From: Robertmurraya sp047302285
Lineage (GTDB): Bacteria; Bacillota; Bacilli; Bacillales; Cytobacillaceae
Reading direction: 5' to 3'
Length of the DNA stretch: 64,000 nucleotides
NCBI RefSeq assembly: GCF_047302285.1
Contig: NZ_CP154845.1
Span: 3,286,001 to 3,350,000, forward strand
A program made the translations under genes and the position numbers. The first letter of the stretch is position 1. Every line of letters begins with the position of its first letter. Below, piece by piece: positions 8,391-17,402 of this stretch. The notes below the pieces were generated by a model. The model made no database searches, was not told the origin of the DNA, and saw only the letters and a list, made by a program, of their open reading frames with translations.

Positions 8391-9401
8391 TTAAATTGAT
8401 AACGGATAATGACATGCTGCAAAGTGATCCTTCCGAACTTCATTTAAAGCTGGACGTTCTTTTAAACATTTCTCCGTTCGAAATGGACATCTCGAATAAA
8501 ATCTACACCCGTCTGTATCTTCGATCTGTGTTGGTAAGTCATCTTCTAGTATTAAACGATTCTCTCGATCCCTCAATATAGGATCTGGTACTGGTACAGC
8601 AGAGACTAATCCACTTGTATAGGGATGGAGCGTATGTGAAAATAATTCATCTTTAGAAGCAATTTCCATTACTTCTCCCATATACATAACAGCTATTCGG
8701 TCACTGATATATTTCACTGCCGGTATTCCATGGGCAATAAAAATGTATGTGAGATCGAACTTTTCCTGTAAATCGATTAATAGATTGAGAATCTGCGCTT
8801 GAATCGAAACATCCAGAGCTGATACAGGTTCATCACAGACGATTAATTTTGGTTTTAATGCAAGGGCACGTGCAATACCAATTCTCTGTCTTTGACCACC
8901 ACTAAATTCATGTGGATACCTTTTGGAAAAGGTACGGTCAAGACCAACCGTCTCCATTAACTCATACACATCATTTTCTAGTTGCTTTCCTTTTGAAACA
9001 TTATGTGTACGAAGTGGCTCTGCTATAATATCAAACACTCTCATTCTAGGATTTAAGGATGAAAACGGATCTTGAAACACCATTTGAATATCTTTGCGAA
9101 CTTTTTGCATTTCACGTTCATTCAGACTCGTCAAGTCTTTACCTTCGAAGATGATCTTTCCTTCAGTAGGCTCTAGCAGTCTTAGAATTAAATTTCCTGT
9201 TGTTGATTTCCCACAACCTGACTCTCCTACAATTCCTAATGTTTCTCCTTTTTTAACAAAAAAATCGATCCCATCTACAGCCTTTACATGACGGGTTGAC
9301 TTTCGAAAAATACCAGAAGTACTAGAAAAGTATTTTTTTAACCCCTCTATTTTCAATAAGTATTCTTCATCTACTTTATTTAATACATTAGTAGATGTCA
9401 T
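8391..9401 (-). CDS. Opp/Dpp-type ABC transporter ATPase (OppF-like)
   Basis: An ATP-binding subunit of a peptide-type ABC importer, 336 aa. Walker A is GESGCGKST, the signature is FSGGQRQRIGIARAL, and Walker B is LIVCDEPVSALDV. The oligopeptide/dipeptide C-terminal domain (Pfam oligo_HPY type) carries the Cys pattern CRFYSRCPFRTEKC, which can hold an Fe-S cluster in this family. It overlaps the OppD-like gene by 4 nt. Confidence 0.93.
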   Translation of the reverse strand: MTSTNVLNKVDEEYLLKIEGLKKYFSSTSGIFRKSTRHVKAVDGIDFFVKKGETLGIVGESGCGKSTTGNLILRLLEPTEGKIIFEGKDLTSLNEREMQKVRKDIQMVFQDPFSSLNPRMRVFDIIAEPLRTHNVSKGKQLENDVYELMETVGLDRTFSKRYPHEFSGGQRQRIGIARALALKPKLIVCDEPVSALDVSIQAQILNLLIDLQEKFDLTYIFIAHGIPAVKYISDRIAVMYMGEVMEIASKDELFSHTLHPYTSGLVSAVPVPDPILRDRENRLILEDDLPTQIEDTDGCRFYSRCPFRTEKCLKERPALNEVRKDHFAACHYPLSI

Positions 9402-10393
9402 CGTGTAACCTCCCCCTTTTCCGCACTAAGCCAGCATCTTACCTCTGACCCCTCATTTAATTCAAATAAAGGAGGCTCCTGCTCTCTACATTTATCAAAA
9501 GCAAAAGGACATCTTGGATGAAACTTACAACCATTTGGCATATCTTTTGGAGTCGGCACGTTTCCCTCAATCGATTCAAGTTGGTCCTTACTTTGATGGA
9601 TTTTAGGTGTACTATTTAACAATCCTTTCGTATAAGGATGCAACGGCTTTTTAAATAAATCATAGACATTATTTTGTTCGACAATTTGTCCAGCGTACAT
9701 AACAATAACGCGGTCAACCATTTCTGCCACAACCCCTAAATCATGGGTAATCATAATAATCGATGTATCAAGTTCCTTGCTTAATTCCTTCATCAGTTTG
9801 ATGATTTGAGCTTGTATCGTAACATCCAATGCTGTAGTAGGCTCATCAGCAATCAACAATTGAGGATTACAAGATAGCGCCATCGCAATCATTACCCTTT
9901 GGCGCATTCCTCCACTAAGTTGATGTGGAAATGAAGAATAGACCTTCTCTGCATTTGAGATCCCTACTTTTGCTAACATTCTAATGGCGAAATCTTTTGC
10001 TTTCTTCTTCTCAACATGTTGATGAAGACGTATTGTTTCAGAAACTTGCCTACCAATCGTAAAGACAGGATTAAGTGAAGTTAAAGGCTCTTGGAAAATC
10101 ATCGATATTTTGTTGCCCCGAATATCTCGCATCTGTCTATTCGAGTACTTTGTCAAATCCTCTCCATTAAAAAGGATTTCACCACCTACTATTTTTCCTG
10201 GTTCGCCTACTAATTGGAGTAAAGATAAAGAGGTTACACTCTTCCCACATCCAGACTCTCCAACAATCCCAACTGTCTCACCTTTTTTTACATGAAAAGA
10301 TACTCCGTTGACAGAAGGTACGGTACCATGTTCTGTAAAAAAGTAGGTCTTTAAATCTTTTACTTCTAATAAAGTAGCTGACTGACTCATCAT
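9398..10393 (-). CDS. Opp/Dpp-type ABC transporter ATPase (OppD-like)
   Basis: The partner ATPase, 331 aa. It has Walker A GESGCGKSV, signature LSGGMRQRVMIAMAL, Walker B LLIADEPTTALDV, and the C-terminal CKFHPRCPFAFDKC motif. It pairs with the OppF-like ATPase to power the two permeases encoded upstream. Confidence 0.93.
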   Translation of the reverse strand: MMSQSATLLEVKDLKTYFFTEHGTVPSVNGVSFHVKKGETVGIVGESGCGKSVTSLSLLQLVGEPGKIVGGEILFNGEDLTKYSNRQMRDIRGNKISMIFQEPLTSLNPVFTIGRQVSETIRLHQHVEKKKAKDFAIRMLAKVGISNAEKVYSSFPHQLSGGMRQRVMIAMALSCNPQLLIADEPTTALDVTIQAQIIKLMKELSKELDTSIIMITHDLGVVAEMVDRVIVMYAGQIVEQNNVYDLFKKPLHPYTKGLLNSTPKIHQSKDQLESIEGNVPTPKDMPNGCKFHPRCPFAFDKCREQEPPLFELNEGSEVRCWLSAEKGEVTR

Positions 10394-10406
10394 TTTTACC
10401 TCCCCT

Positions 10407-11324
10407 CTATTTTCTTGATTGTGTCCTTGGATCTAATACATCTCTGAGCCAATCCCCTAAGAAAATAATTCCAAGCACTGTTACTGTTATGGCAATACCT
10501 GGGAAGGTCGCAAGCCACCAGTTTGTTGCTAAATAATTTCGTCCATCTGTTAACATTCCGCCCCATGATACCTCAGGTGGTTGTATCCCTAATCCAAGAA
10601 AACTTAAAGAAGCTTCTAGAACAATCGTTGTGGCCACACTCAATGTTGATATGATAATGAATGATGAGATAATATTTGGCAGAACGTGTTTTATCATAAT
10701 CGTTATATTCTTTGTTCCGATTGACCTTGAAGCTTTTACAAACTCCCTTTCCTTGATACTTAATACTTCTCCACGTACAACACGCGCATAGGTGACCCAG
10801 TTGGTAAAACCGATAACCACAATTAGTACGATTAGGCTTGGATTAAAGATAGATAGCACAACGAGAATAAATAAAATACTAGGAATGGCAAGAAAAGAAT
10901 CCACTAATCTCATTAATACGGTGTCAATAATCCCACCATAATAACCGGCTAAAAGTCCTACTATAATCCCAATAGCCCCAGCTAAAATAACGGAGAAGAC
11001 TCCAACAAGTAGGGAAACACGGGATCCATAGATAATTCTACTAAGAATATCTCGCCCTAAGTTATCCGTACCTAGTAAATAGGTAAGTGAACCTCCTTCT
11101 GCCCAGGCAGGAGGTTTTAGCATATCCCCTAAATTATTGGCTGCTGGGTCGTGTGGAGCTAAAAAACTTGCAAAAATGGCAACAAATATAACGGCAAAGA
11201 CGATCAAAAATCCAACTGTACCTGTTTTACTATGAAGTAGCATCTTCAACCATCTCTTCCATGAATTCACTCTTAGAGTTGGTGTTACCGTATTTTCTTG
11301 ATTGATTTTGATATTGGCTTCCAC
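10407..11324 (-). CDS. ABC transporter permease (OppC-like)
   Basis: An inner-membrane permease of 305 aa with an N-terminal OppC segment, about six membrane spans, and the BPD_transp_1 loop (SIGTKNITIMIKHVLPNI) that contacts the ATPase. It is the fourth protein of the importer in the operon and sits 12 nt from the OppB-like gene. Confidence 0.93.
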   Translation of the reverse strand: MEANIKINQENTVTPTLRVNSWKRWLKMLLHSKTGTVGFLIVFAVIFVAIFASFLAPHDPAANNLGDMLKPPAWAEGGSLTYLLGTDNLGRDILSRIIYGSRVSLLVGVFSVILAGAIGIIVGLLAGYYGGIIDTVLMRLVDSFLAIPSILFILVVLSIFNPSLIVLIVVIGFTNWVTYARVVRGEVLSIKEREFVKASRSIGTKNITIMIKHVLPNIISSFIIISTLSVATTIVLEASLSFLGLGIQPPEVSWGGMLTDGRNYLATNWWLATFPGIAITVTVLGIIFLGDWLRDVLDPRTQSRK

Positions 11325-11336
11325 GATTCACCCCTC

Positions 11337-12254
11337 CTATGAATAATTAATCCTTGGGTCTAATAATCGGTATATTAGGTCTGTCAAGAGGTTGATCACA
11401 ATAACCAATACCGCAATCACAAATACAGCTGCTTGCACAATCGCCATATCACGACCATTCACAGCTTGAACTAATAACAATCCTAAGCCAGGCCATGAAA
11501 AGACAGTTTCCGTAATTAATGCCCCACTAACAAGAGAAGATATTTGCAGACCCATAATCGTAACTACCGGTATTAATGAATTTCTAAATGCATGGACAAA
11601 TACGACCTTTGAATCACTAACTCCCTTACTTTTTGCCGTCCTAATATAGTCTTGATTCAAGATTTCTAGCATGCTCGAGCGAATTAATCTTGTCATCTCT
11701 GCTGCAATCCCTGTTCCTAACGTAATTGCTGGTAATATTAAATGAGCTATCGTGCCTCGACCTGACACTGGAAATACCTGATAGTTCACCGCCAATAAAA
11801 GAATTAACATGATCCCCAACCAAAAGTTAGGCATTGCTTTCCCAAGAACAGATCCACCTGTAATAAATAAATCTACAAAACTATTTCTTTTTCTTGCTGA
11901 ATAAACTCCTAGAGGAATAGCAATGATGATTGCCACAATCATAGATGCAGTTGCCAATTCAAAAGTAGCAGGAAGTCGTTCCAACACTAACGGCAAAGCT
12001 TCTTGGTTATATCGAAATGAAGTTCCAAAATTACCTGTTATTAAGTTGCTCAGAAAGGTAACAAATTGTACGAGAAATGGCTTATTTAGTCCCAAAGCTT
12101 CTCTTAATGCTTCACGGTCAGCTTCCGAAGCATCTTCAGGAAGCATTAATGCTACAGGATCTCCAGCCATATAGACTAATACAAAAACCACAAAGGTTAT
12201 GATAAACAGGGTAGGAATAATTTGTAGTAATCTTTTAGAAAGATACTTCTTCAA
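11337..12254 (-). CDS. ABC transporter permease (OppB-like)
   Basis: An inner-membrane permease of 305 aa. The N-terminal MKKYLSKRLLQIIPTLFII is the standard OppB/DppB start, and the EAA-type loop is KSKGVSDSKVVFVHAFRNS. It is separated from the binding-protein gene by 75 bp holding a strong hairpin. Confidence 0.93.
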   Translation of the reverse strand: MKKYLSKRLLQIIPTLFIITFVVFVLVYMAGDPVALMLPEDASEADREALREALGLNKPFLVQFVTFLSNLITGNFGTSFRYNQEALPLVLERLPATFELATASMIVAIIIAIPLGVYSARKRNSFVDLFITGGSVLGKAMPNFWLGIMLILLLAVNYQVFPVSGRGTIAHLILPAITLGTGIAAEMTRLIRSSMLEILNQDYIRTAKSKGVSDSKVVFVHAFRNSLIPVVTIMGLQISSLVSGALITETVFSWPGLGLLLVQAVNGRDMAIVQAAVFVIAVLVIVINLLTDLIYRLLDPRINYS

Positions 12255-12276
12255 CTTCTAACCTCCTTAAAACGTA

Positions 12277-12312
12277 AGCGGGACGAAATGAAATCTCATT
12301 TCATGCCCCGCT
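12277..12312 (-). other. Intergenic hairpin between the binding-protein and permease genes
   Basis: An inverted repeat pairs AGCGGG with CCCGCT and GAAATGA with TCATTTC around a short loop. No long T run follows on the minus strand. It looks like a partial terminator or RNA-stabilising stem that would give more binding protein than permease, a common arrangement for ABC importers. Confidence 0.6.
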
Positions 12313-12329
12313 CGTCATTTTATTGCGTA

Positions 12330-13895
12330 CTACTTTTCTGTAATGTCATCGAAATTGATTACTTCATCTAATCTAGGAGAAAAATTCATATAATCGCTAA
12401 CCCCATAGTTAGCCCCTTGTTGGAATAAGAAAATATGCGGTCTTTCTTCAGCTACAATTTCAGCAATTTTTTGGTATTGTTGAATTCTTTCTTCAGCATT
12501 TAAGTTTTGATTTGCAGCATTGAATAATTCTTCAACCTCTTCGTTGTAATAGTCCGTTTGACCAGCTGCACGTTCTTTTGTGTAATGGACTAAAGAATAA
12601 GAGGCATCTAAGAGTCCATCTGCTAGTGCAATCATGATCATTTCCTCATTCGAATTTGAATTATATTTATCTAGGAACGCACTTGATTCTAATAGTTCTA
12701 AATTAACCGTAATCCCCACTTCACCAAGCATACTCGCTACCAATTGCGCTACCTCTCCATCTAGTGGATATCTTCCTTTTGGTGCAGTGAAGGTTAATTC
12801 AAGACCATCTTCATAACCAGCTTCAGCTAGCAATTCTTTTGCTTTTTCAACATCATACACGTAAGTATCATATAAATCTGGGTTAGCTCCAATAATGCCT
12901 TCTGGCACCCGTGAGCGAACTGGTACAGCAGTACCTTTAAGAACGGAATCAACTATTGCCTGCTCATTAATCGCTAAATCGATTGCTTCCCTTACTTTTG
13001 GATCCGCTGTCACATAGCCATCTGTATGGCGAAGCATCAGTAACATAACACGTGTTGTATCTCCATTCACTAAAGAGATTCCTTCTTCGCCATTGACACG
13101 GTCCCACTCATTTGGAGGAATATCTGTTGCAATATCAACTCCACCCGTCAATAACTCACCCACTCGTGTTGAACTTTCTGGAATCGCCCTAACAATAACC
13201 TGCTCCCATTTTGGTGCTTCTCCAAAATAATCATCATATGCTTCCATAACAACTCTATCATCATGTTTCCACTCCACATATTTATATGGACCAGAACCAA
13301 TTGGGTTCTTCTGGAACTCTTCAACCCCTACTTCTTCAAAGTAATTCTTCGGTAAAATATCAGAACCACTCTTTGCCAACAAAGGTAGAATCGTTGGCAT
13401 TGGGCCGTCTGTTTTAATTTCTACTGTAAGTTCATCAACAGCGTTCACTTCTAAAAATTGTTTGAAATAAGGAAATTCTTTTAACGTATCATCTGTCATG
13501 ACTCGTTCTAAACTGAACTTTACGTCTTCAGCAGTTAATGCATCCCCATTATGAAAAGTAACCCCTTCTTTTAATTTAAAATGCCACGTTACATCATCAA
13601 TACTTTCGTAAGTATCAACCAGTTCTGGCTGAATTTCCATATTATTGTCACGGTAAAACAATCGGCTAAACATATTTCTGAACACTCGATCTCCAGTTGT
13701 ACTTAAGGAGTTTTGAGGGTCCATCGTTGTTAAATCAGCACTTTGTGCGATTGTTAATGTTGTTTTTCCCCCATTTTCACTACCTTCATTCCCTTGCTCA
13801 TTTTCACCTGATGTTGTAGAACCCCCACTACAACCAGCAACTAATAATATTGCCACTAACATTACCCCTAATAGAGACCTATACGTTTTCTTCAT
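12330..13895 (-). CDS. Extracellular solute-binding lipoprotein, family 5 (Opp/Dpp type)
   Basis: A 521-aa peptide-type binding protein. The signal peptide ends in the lipobox LLVAGC, so the mature protein is anchored by lipidated Cys outside the membrane. The SBP_bac_5 body includes YRDNNMEIQPELVDTYESI, FHNGDALTAEDVKFSL and the KNPIGSGPYKYVEW region. It delivers the substrate to the permease and ATPase proteins encoded next. Its ligand is unknown. The operon context of peptidase and amino-acid oxidases points to a small peptide or modified amino acid. Confidence 0.92.
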   Translation of the reverse strand: MKKTYRSLLGVMLVAILLVAGCSGGSTTSGENEQGNEGSENGGKTTLTIAQSADLTTMDPQNSLSTTGDRVFRNMFSRLFYRDNNMEIQPELVDTYESIDDVTWHFKLKEGVTFHNGDALTAEDVKFSLERVMTDDTLKEFPYFKQFLEVNAVDELTVEIKTDGPMPTILPLLAKSGSDILPKNYFEEVGVEEFQKNPIGSGPYKYVEWKHDDRVVMEAYDDYFGEAPKWEQVIVRAIPESSTRVGELLTGGVDIATDIPPNEWDRVNGEEGISLVNGDTTRVMLLMLRHTDGYVTADPKVREAIDLAINEQAIVDSVLKGTAVPVRSRVPEGIIGANPDLYDTYVYDVEKAKELLAEAGYEDGLELTFTAPKGRYPLDGEVAQLVASMLGEVGITVNLELLESSAFLDKYNSNSNEEMIMIALADGLLDASYSLVHYTKERAAGQTDYYNEEVEELFNAANQNLNAEERIQQYQKIAEIVAEERPHIFLFQQGANYGVSDYMNFSPRLDEVINFDDITEK

Positions 13896-13962
13896 TCCTT
13901 TCCCCCCTGTTTTTGATTGTTCGTTTTATATTTTAAAATTTCAGATTTCTGATTTTAGTGAG

Positions 13963-15306
13963 TTATCTGAAATTATTAACCACAGTTGAAGTTACTTTAA
14001 TTCCTTGTATGTAGTCATCTATGTAGATATTTTCATTCGGCGCATGGTAATTCGATAGCACGTTCGCAACCCCTATTTGAACGGCTGGAATATTCGTATT
14101 TTCAAGCAACTTATACATTGGACTTGAACCTGCCAAATTTCTCAAGATCACTGGTTTCTCTTTATAAACCTCATCTATACTTTTTAGAACTACATCAACG
14201 AATGGATCCTCAGGATTTGTGTTAAATGGTAAAATCCCGTGTGATTGTAAAATCTCTATATCTTCAAATCCATGCTTATTTAAATGTTGGCGAAGTAGCT
14301 TTGCTATTTTTTCAGGTGTTTGATTTGGAACTAATCGAAAATCCAATTTCACTTTTGCAACAGATGGAAGTACCGTTTTCGACCCTTTTCCGGTATAGCC
14401 TGATTCAATTCCACAGATGGTACAAGTAGGTTCAGCCGTTAGTGCTTCCTTTAACTTGTCTCCTGTCACACCCTTGAGGAACTCTTTTATTCCATATAAC
14501 TCCTTTGTGTGTTCTTCATCAAAGTACATCGATTGAATAAATGTCCGTTCCCTTTCTGATAAAGGAGCAACATCATCATAAAAATAATCGATTAAAATAT
14601 TTTCTTCTTGATCTTTTAAAGTATTCAATGCCCAAACTAATCTCCATGCCGGATTTTCAATAATCGCAGCCTCTGAAGAGTGTAAATCTGTTTTTGCCCC
14701 TTTACAAACTAGCTCTACATAACTTATCCCTTTTACACCTAAGCCAACATGGGGGCGCTTATCCTCCACTCCTCTAGAACCGCCCTCCCATATTATGGCA
14801 TCGGTTCTTAGTTTTTCAGGAAAGTTCTTCGCAAAAAATTCTAGATGCGGACTTCCCACCTCTTCTTCCCCTTCAAATATGAACTTAATATCCACTGGAA
14901 GTTCGTCATACACTTGCTGAAAAGCGTGCACTGCACAAATTCGCGCTATTAAATTCCCTTTATTGTCTGCAACCCCTCGAGCAAATATTTTCCCCTCACG
15001 TATTTCGGCTTTAAAAGGGTTACTAAGCCATTCCTCGATAGGGTCTTCCGGTTGTACATCATAATGGTTATAGAAGGTAAGGGTTTTTTCTTTCCCACTA
15101 TTGATTTCACCATAAATAATTGGATAGCCATTCGTTTCTATCTCTTCGACTTCTGCGTTTATCTTGTTTAACAAAGATATAACAAAATCTTTCATTTCAG
15201 ACATTCCACGATTTTGCGCGGATACGCTTGGCTGGTTACATGCTTCGATAAGCCAATCTGTATACTGCTGTGCATTCTCTTCAATGTAACGAAATACTTT
15301 TTCCAA
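13963..15306 (-). CDS. M20-family metallopeptidase (dipeptidase-like)
   Basis: A zinc-dependent M20/M25/M40 hydrolase of 447 aa. The metal and catalytic residues are visible in YNHYDVQ, the EGEEEVGSP catalytic Glu region, a following Asp/Glu, and HAPNE near the C-terminus. The internal dimerisation domain spans about residues 200-320. The start is TTG with AAGGAGGGG upstream. It lies between the GntR regulator and the binding-protein gene, so it probably cleaves the imported substrate into the amino acid(s) oxidised by the downstream flavoproteins. Confidence 0.9.
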   Translation of the reverse strand: MEKVFRYIEENAQQYTDWLIEACNQPSVSAQNRGMSEMKDFVISLLNKINAEVEEIETNGYPIIYGEINSGKEKTLTFYNHYDVQPEDPIEEWLSNPFKAEIREGKIFARGVADNKGNLIARICAVHAFQQVYDELPVDIKFIFEGEEEVGSPHLEFFAKNFPEKLRTDAIIWEGGSRGVEDKRPHVGLGVKGISYVELVCKGAKTDLHSSEAAIIENPAWRLVWALNTLKDQEENILIDYFYDDVAPLSERERTFIQSMYFDEEHTKELYGIKEFLKGVTGDKLKEALTAEPTCTICGIESGYTGKGSKTVLPSVAKVKLDFRLVPNQTPEKIAKLLRQHLNKHGFEDIEILQSHGILPFNTNPEDPFVDVVLKSIDEVYKEKPVILRNLAGSSPMYKLLENTNIPAVQIGVANVLSNYHAPNENIYIDDYIQGIKVTSTVVNNFR

Positions 15307-15350
15307 CCCTTCTTTCCCCTCCTTGTATATGGTTCGTAATTATATAAAAT

Positions 15351-15370
15351 TATAAAGTTATAACTTTATA
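15351..15370. promoter_or_regulatory. Likely GntR operator: perfect 20-bp palindrome
   Basis: TATAAAGTTATAACTTTATA is a perfect palindrome in the 100 bp between the regulator and the M20 gene. A half-similar sequence (AAAGTTATAATGTTATA) lies just upstream of the regulator gene at about 16146-16162. The AGTTATAACT core resembles the GT-N-TA-N-AC type sites of GntR/HutC proteins. Overlap with TATAAT-like -10 sequences fits repression of the operon and autoregulation. Confidence 0.6.
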
Positions 15371-15406
15371 TCTTTTTTAAGTGATGATTAATATAACCAA
15401 CCACAA

Positions 15407-16129
15407 TTATAATTTCACTTCAACGAAGTAACGCGTTTTATCCTGTTTAATAATAAATTTCGAATACTCGACTGCTTGATCATCCTGTGTAAACGTGTAT
15501 CTTTCTATCACAAATAATTGTTCCCCACTTTCGATATTCAAAAGATTTGCCTCATACTCTGATGCGATAATGGTAGAGAAATATATTTTGGCCTTTCCCA
15601 AATACACTCCATATTTATTTACAAACATGTTATAAATTAAATCATCATCAATTGCTTGTTTCGTCAAGCTCGGTAATATAGAAGTAGGGATATGGGTATA
15701 CTCAATAACAACTGGATTGCTATCCTCAATTTTCAATCGATGAATACGATATACCTTATCACTTGGTTCAATGTTTAAAGCAGTACCAATCGAATGACCT
15801 GCATCTAATACCTCAAAGCTTAGCGTTTTATGGGGATGAGATTTTTGATCGCTAGCTTCATTTCTTAAAGTAACTAACTGAAAAATATCTTTGTCTTCTC
15901 TTTTACTAACAAATGTCCCTTTTCCTCTCTGCCTAAACAAAAGACCTCTATCAACTAGATCATGTATAGCTCTTTTAACCGTAATGCTACTAACCTTTAA
16001 CTGCTTCGCTAATTCCCTCTCTGCTGGAAGCTGGTATCCTTCTTCCCAATTTCCCTGAATAATATTTTCTTCTAAATAATCCTTTACTTGATGATATAGT
16101 GGAGTTGGTAAATCTCTATTTAATTTCAT
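15407..16129 (-). CDS. GntR-family transcriptional regulator, HutC/UTRA type
   Basis: A 240-aa regulator. The N-terminal winged helix (PLYHQVKDYLEENI..., PAERELAKQLKVSSITVKRAI, GKGTFVS) binds DNA, and the C-terminal UTRA domain (about residues 90-235) senses a ligand. It is the promoter-proximal gene of the peptidase/transport/oxidase unit and probably its local repressor, released by a substrate or intermediate. Confidence 0.93.
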   Translation of the reverse strand: MKLNRDLPTPLYHQVKDYLEENIIQGNWEEGYQLPAERELAKQLKVSSITVKRAIHDLVDRGLLFRQRGKGTFVSKREDKDIFQLVTLRNEASDQKSHPHKTLSFEVLDAGHSIGTALNIEPSDKVYRIHRLKIEDSNPVVIEYTHIPTSILPSLTKQAIDDDLIYNMFVNKYGVYLGKAKIYFSTIIASEYEANLLNIESGEQLFVIERYTFTQDDQAVEYSKFIIKQDKTRYFVEVKL

Positions 16130-16423
16130 TGTTTACTCCTATATTAAAAGTTATAATGTTATATTTTTTGTTTTTTATAGATTAACAACACTAGAAAAAG
16201 AAATCAAGTTATTTTTTTGAAAATTTAATTTTTTATTTTTTATATTTATACCGTTATAATATTAACAAACGTACTAGGCATTATCCTTTCCTCCACTTGG
16301 AAATTGTAACCACTTACCATGTCTAGGGCAGAATTAAGCTTTAGAAACGAAAACAGAATCTCAACTAATGTGTTGAATCGGACGATGGTGAATGCTTAAC
16401 ATTAAGGTAGTTTACCCCATATA
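16130..16423. other. AT-rich upstream region of the GntR gene; no gene seen
   Basis: About 290 bp without an ORF. It holds GTTATAA-type half sites at about 16146-16162 and 16250-16262, which may be further operator copies for the regulator. I see nothing else that can be supported. Confidence 0.4.
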
Positions 16424-16935
16424 TTAAAATTCAAATGGTAAATGTCCATAGCGTTCTACTGATTTTTGTTCTTTTCCATCAATTTTTTCTACTACTGATC
16501 CGTATGCAAAATGACCAAAGCTAATATTTGCACCTCATCTCCAGTTGTAATCTCCTTTTTCTTTGCATCAGCCGGGTTCACCCATAAGTAATTCTCATCT
16601 CTTACTTCACATAGCCACGCATTTCCTTCATTTCGATTCTTTTGGCCCTCCGCTTTGATATGGAGGTTGATAAATCGAATAAATTTCTGTTAGAAAATAA
16701 CCACCCGGTTTTACAGTCCGGATTCAGCAAAAAATCCTAAGCCCTAAGCCATTACATTCATTCTTTGTTTTGCTTAAAACGGCATTTCGACCTTCACCTT
16801 CAGCAATAGCCAAAGCATTTTCGGATAATTAAAGCTTTTTTTCATTTCGGAAATAAAATCATTAGGCTCTGTACAGTAAACATAATTCTCATCTTGAAAA
16901 CGATTATTCCAATGATTTTTCAAATTAAAGGCTCA
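16424..16935 (-). pseudogene. Remnant of a molybdopterin-dependent oxidoreductase (C-terminal part)
   Basis: Translating the minus strand in all three frames gives consecutive pieces of one protein: DENYVYCTEPNDFISEMKK, PGGYFLTEIYS, NAWLCEVRDENYLWVNPADA and KKKEITTGDEVQ, ending in a closing segment GHLPFEF. The NPADA-ITTGDEV stretch is the hallmark of the molybdopterin dinucleotide-binding domain of DMSO-reductase-family enzymes. At least three frame changes and internal stops break it, and everything upstream is gone. It is a clear relic of an anaerobic respiratory or formate-type enzyme. Which one cannot be told. Confidence 0.75.
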
Positions 16936-16979
16936 CTTCTATCAAATCTAAGATTTTAAAAATTTGGAAGCACTTTCAC

Positions 16980-17267
16980 TTAAACTCGAAGCACCGTAAA
17001 TTGTCCGCCACCGAATAATGTCTTAATATAGTCAATCTTTGCATCATTAAAATAAACCTGATCTCGTTCATTTACTAAAAAGCCGATACCATCTTGTTCA
17101 GTGATTTCATCATTTTCTAAAGCTGACTCCTCCAGAGTCAGACGAAGCTGAGGACCCCCTCAACCAATACCCATTGAAAAACGGATCAGTGGTTTTTTCC
17201 CCTCATCAATGACATCCTGAACTTCACTTGTAATTGCCGCAATTGCTGCATGTGTAACCTTAACCAT
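16980..17267 (-). CDS. HesB/IscA-like protein with in-frame TGA: candidate selenoprotein
   Basis: An open frame of 95 codons interrupted only by one TGA, at codon 36 (17162-17160). The product is a small HesB/IscA-type A-type-carrier-like protein: MVKVTHAAIAAITSEV at the start, then FSMGIG-(TGA)-GGPQLRLTLEES, DGIGFLVNERD and IDYIKTLFGGG. The TGA falls exactly where this family has its conserved Cys (GIGCGG). HesB-like selenoproteins with Sec at this position are an established family (TIGR01911). TGGAGG lies 7 nt before the ATG. A 7-bp hairpin with loop TGGAG follows the TGA at bSECIS distance. The alternative is a nonsense mutation, but Cys to TGA needs a transversion and the rest of the frame is intact. 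The adjoining molybdoenzyme is decayed, so this gene may be a relic. Confidence 0.75.
17123..17141 (-). promoter_or_regulatory. Candidate bacterial SECIS element of the HesB-like gene
   Basis: On the minus strand CTGACTC and GAGTCAG form a perfect 7-bp stem with the 5-nt loop TGGAG. The loop starts 26 nt after the TGA. Bacterial SECIS hairpins lie directly downstream of the UGA, with a G among the first loop bases, and this one meets both rules. Confidence 0.65.
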
Positions 17268-17402
17268 GTTTGTACCTCCATTTTTATAGTATTTTCTTTT
17301 TTCAAATGTTAAACATGCCCAACAGAGTATATTATATTGAAGAAAAAGAATAATTTTGTCAAAGCGATTACTTTTATCAGTGAACCTTAAGCAAAATCCC
17401 CT

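Noticed and set aside
17331..17362. Sigma-A promoter for the HesB-like gene (TTGACA and TATAAT on the minus strand)
   Set aside because: The spacing is 20 nt, too long for a normal promoter; I mention it only as a possibility.
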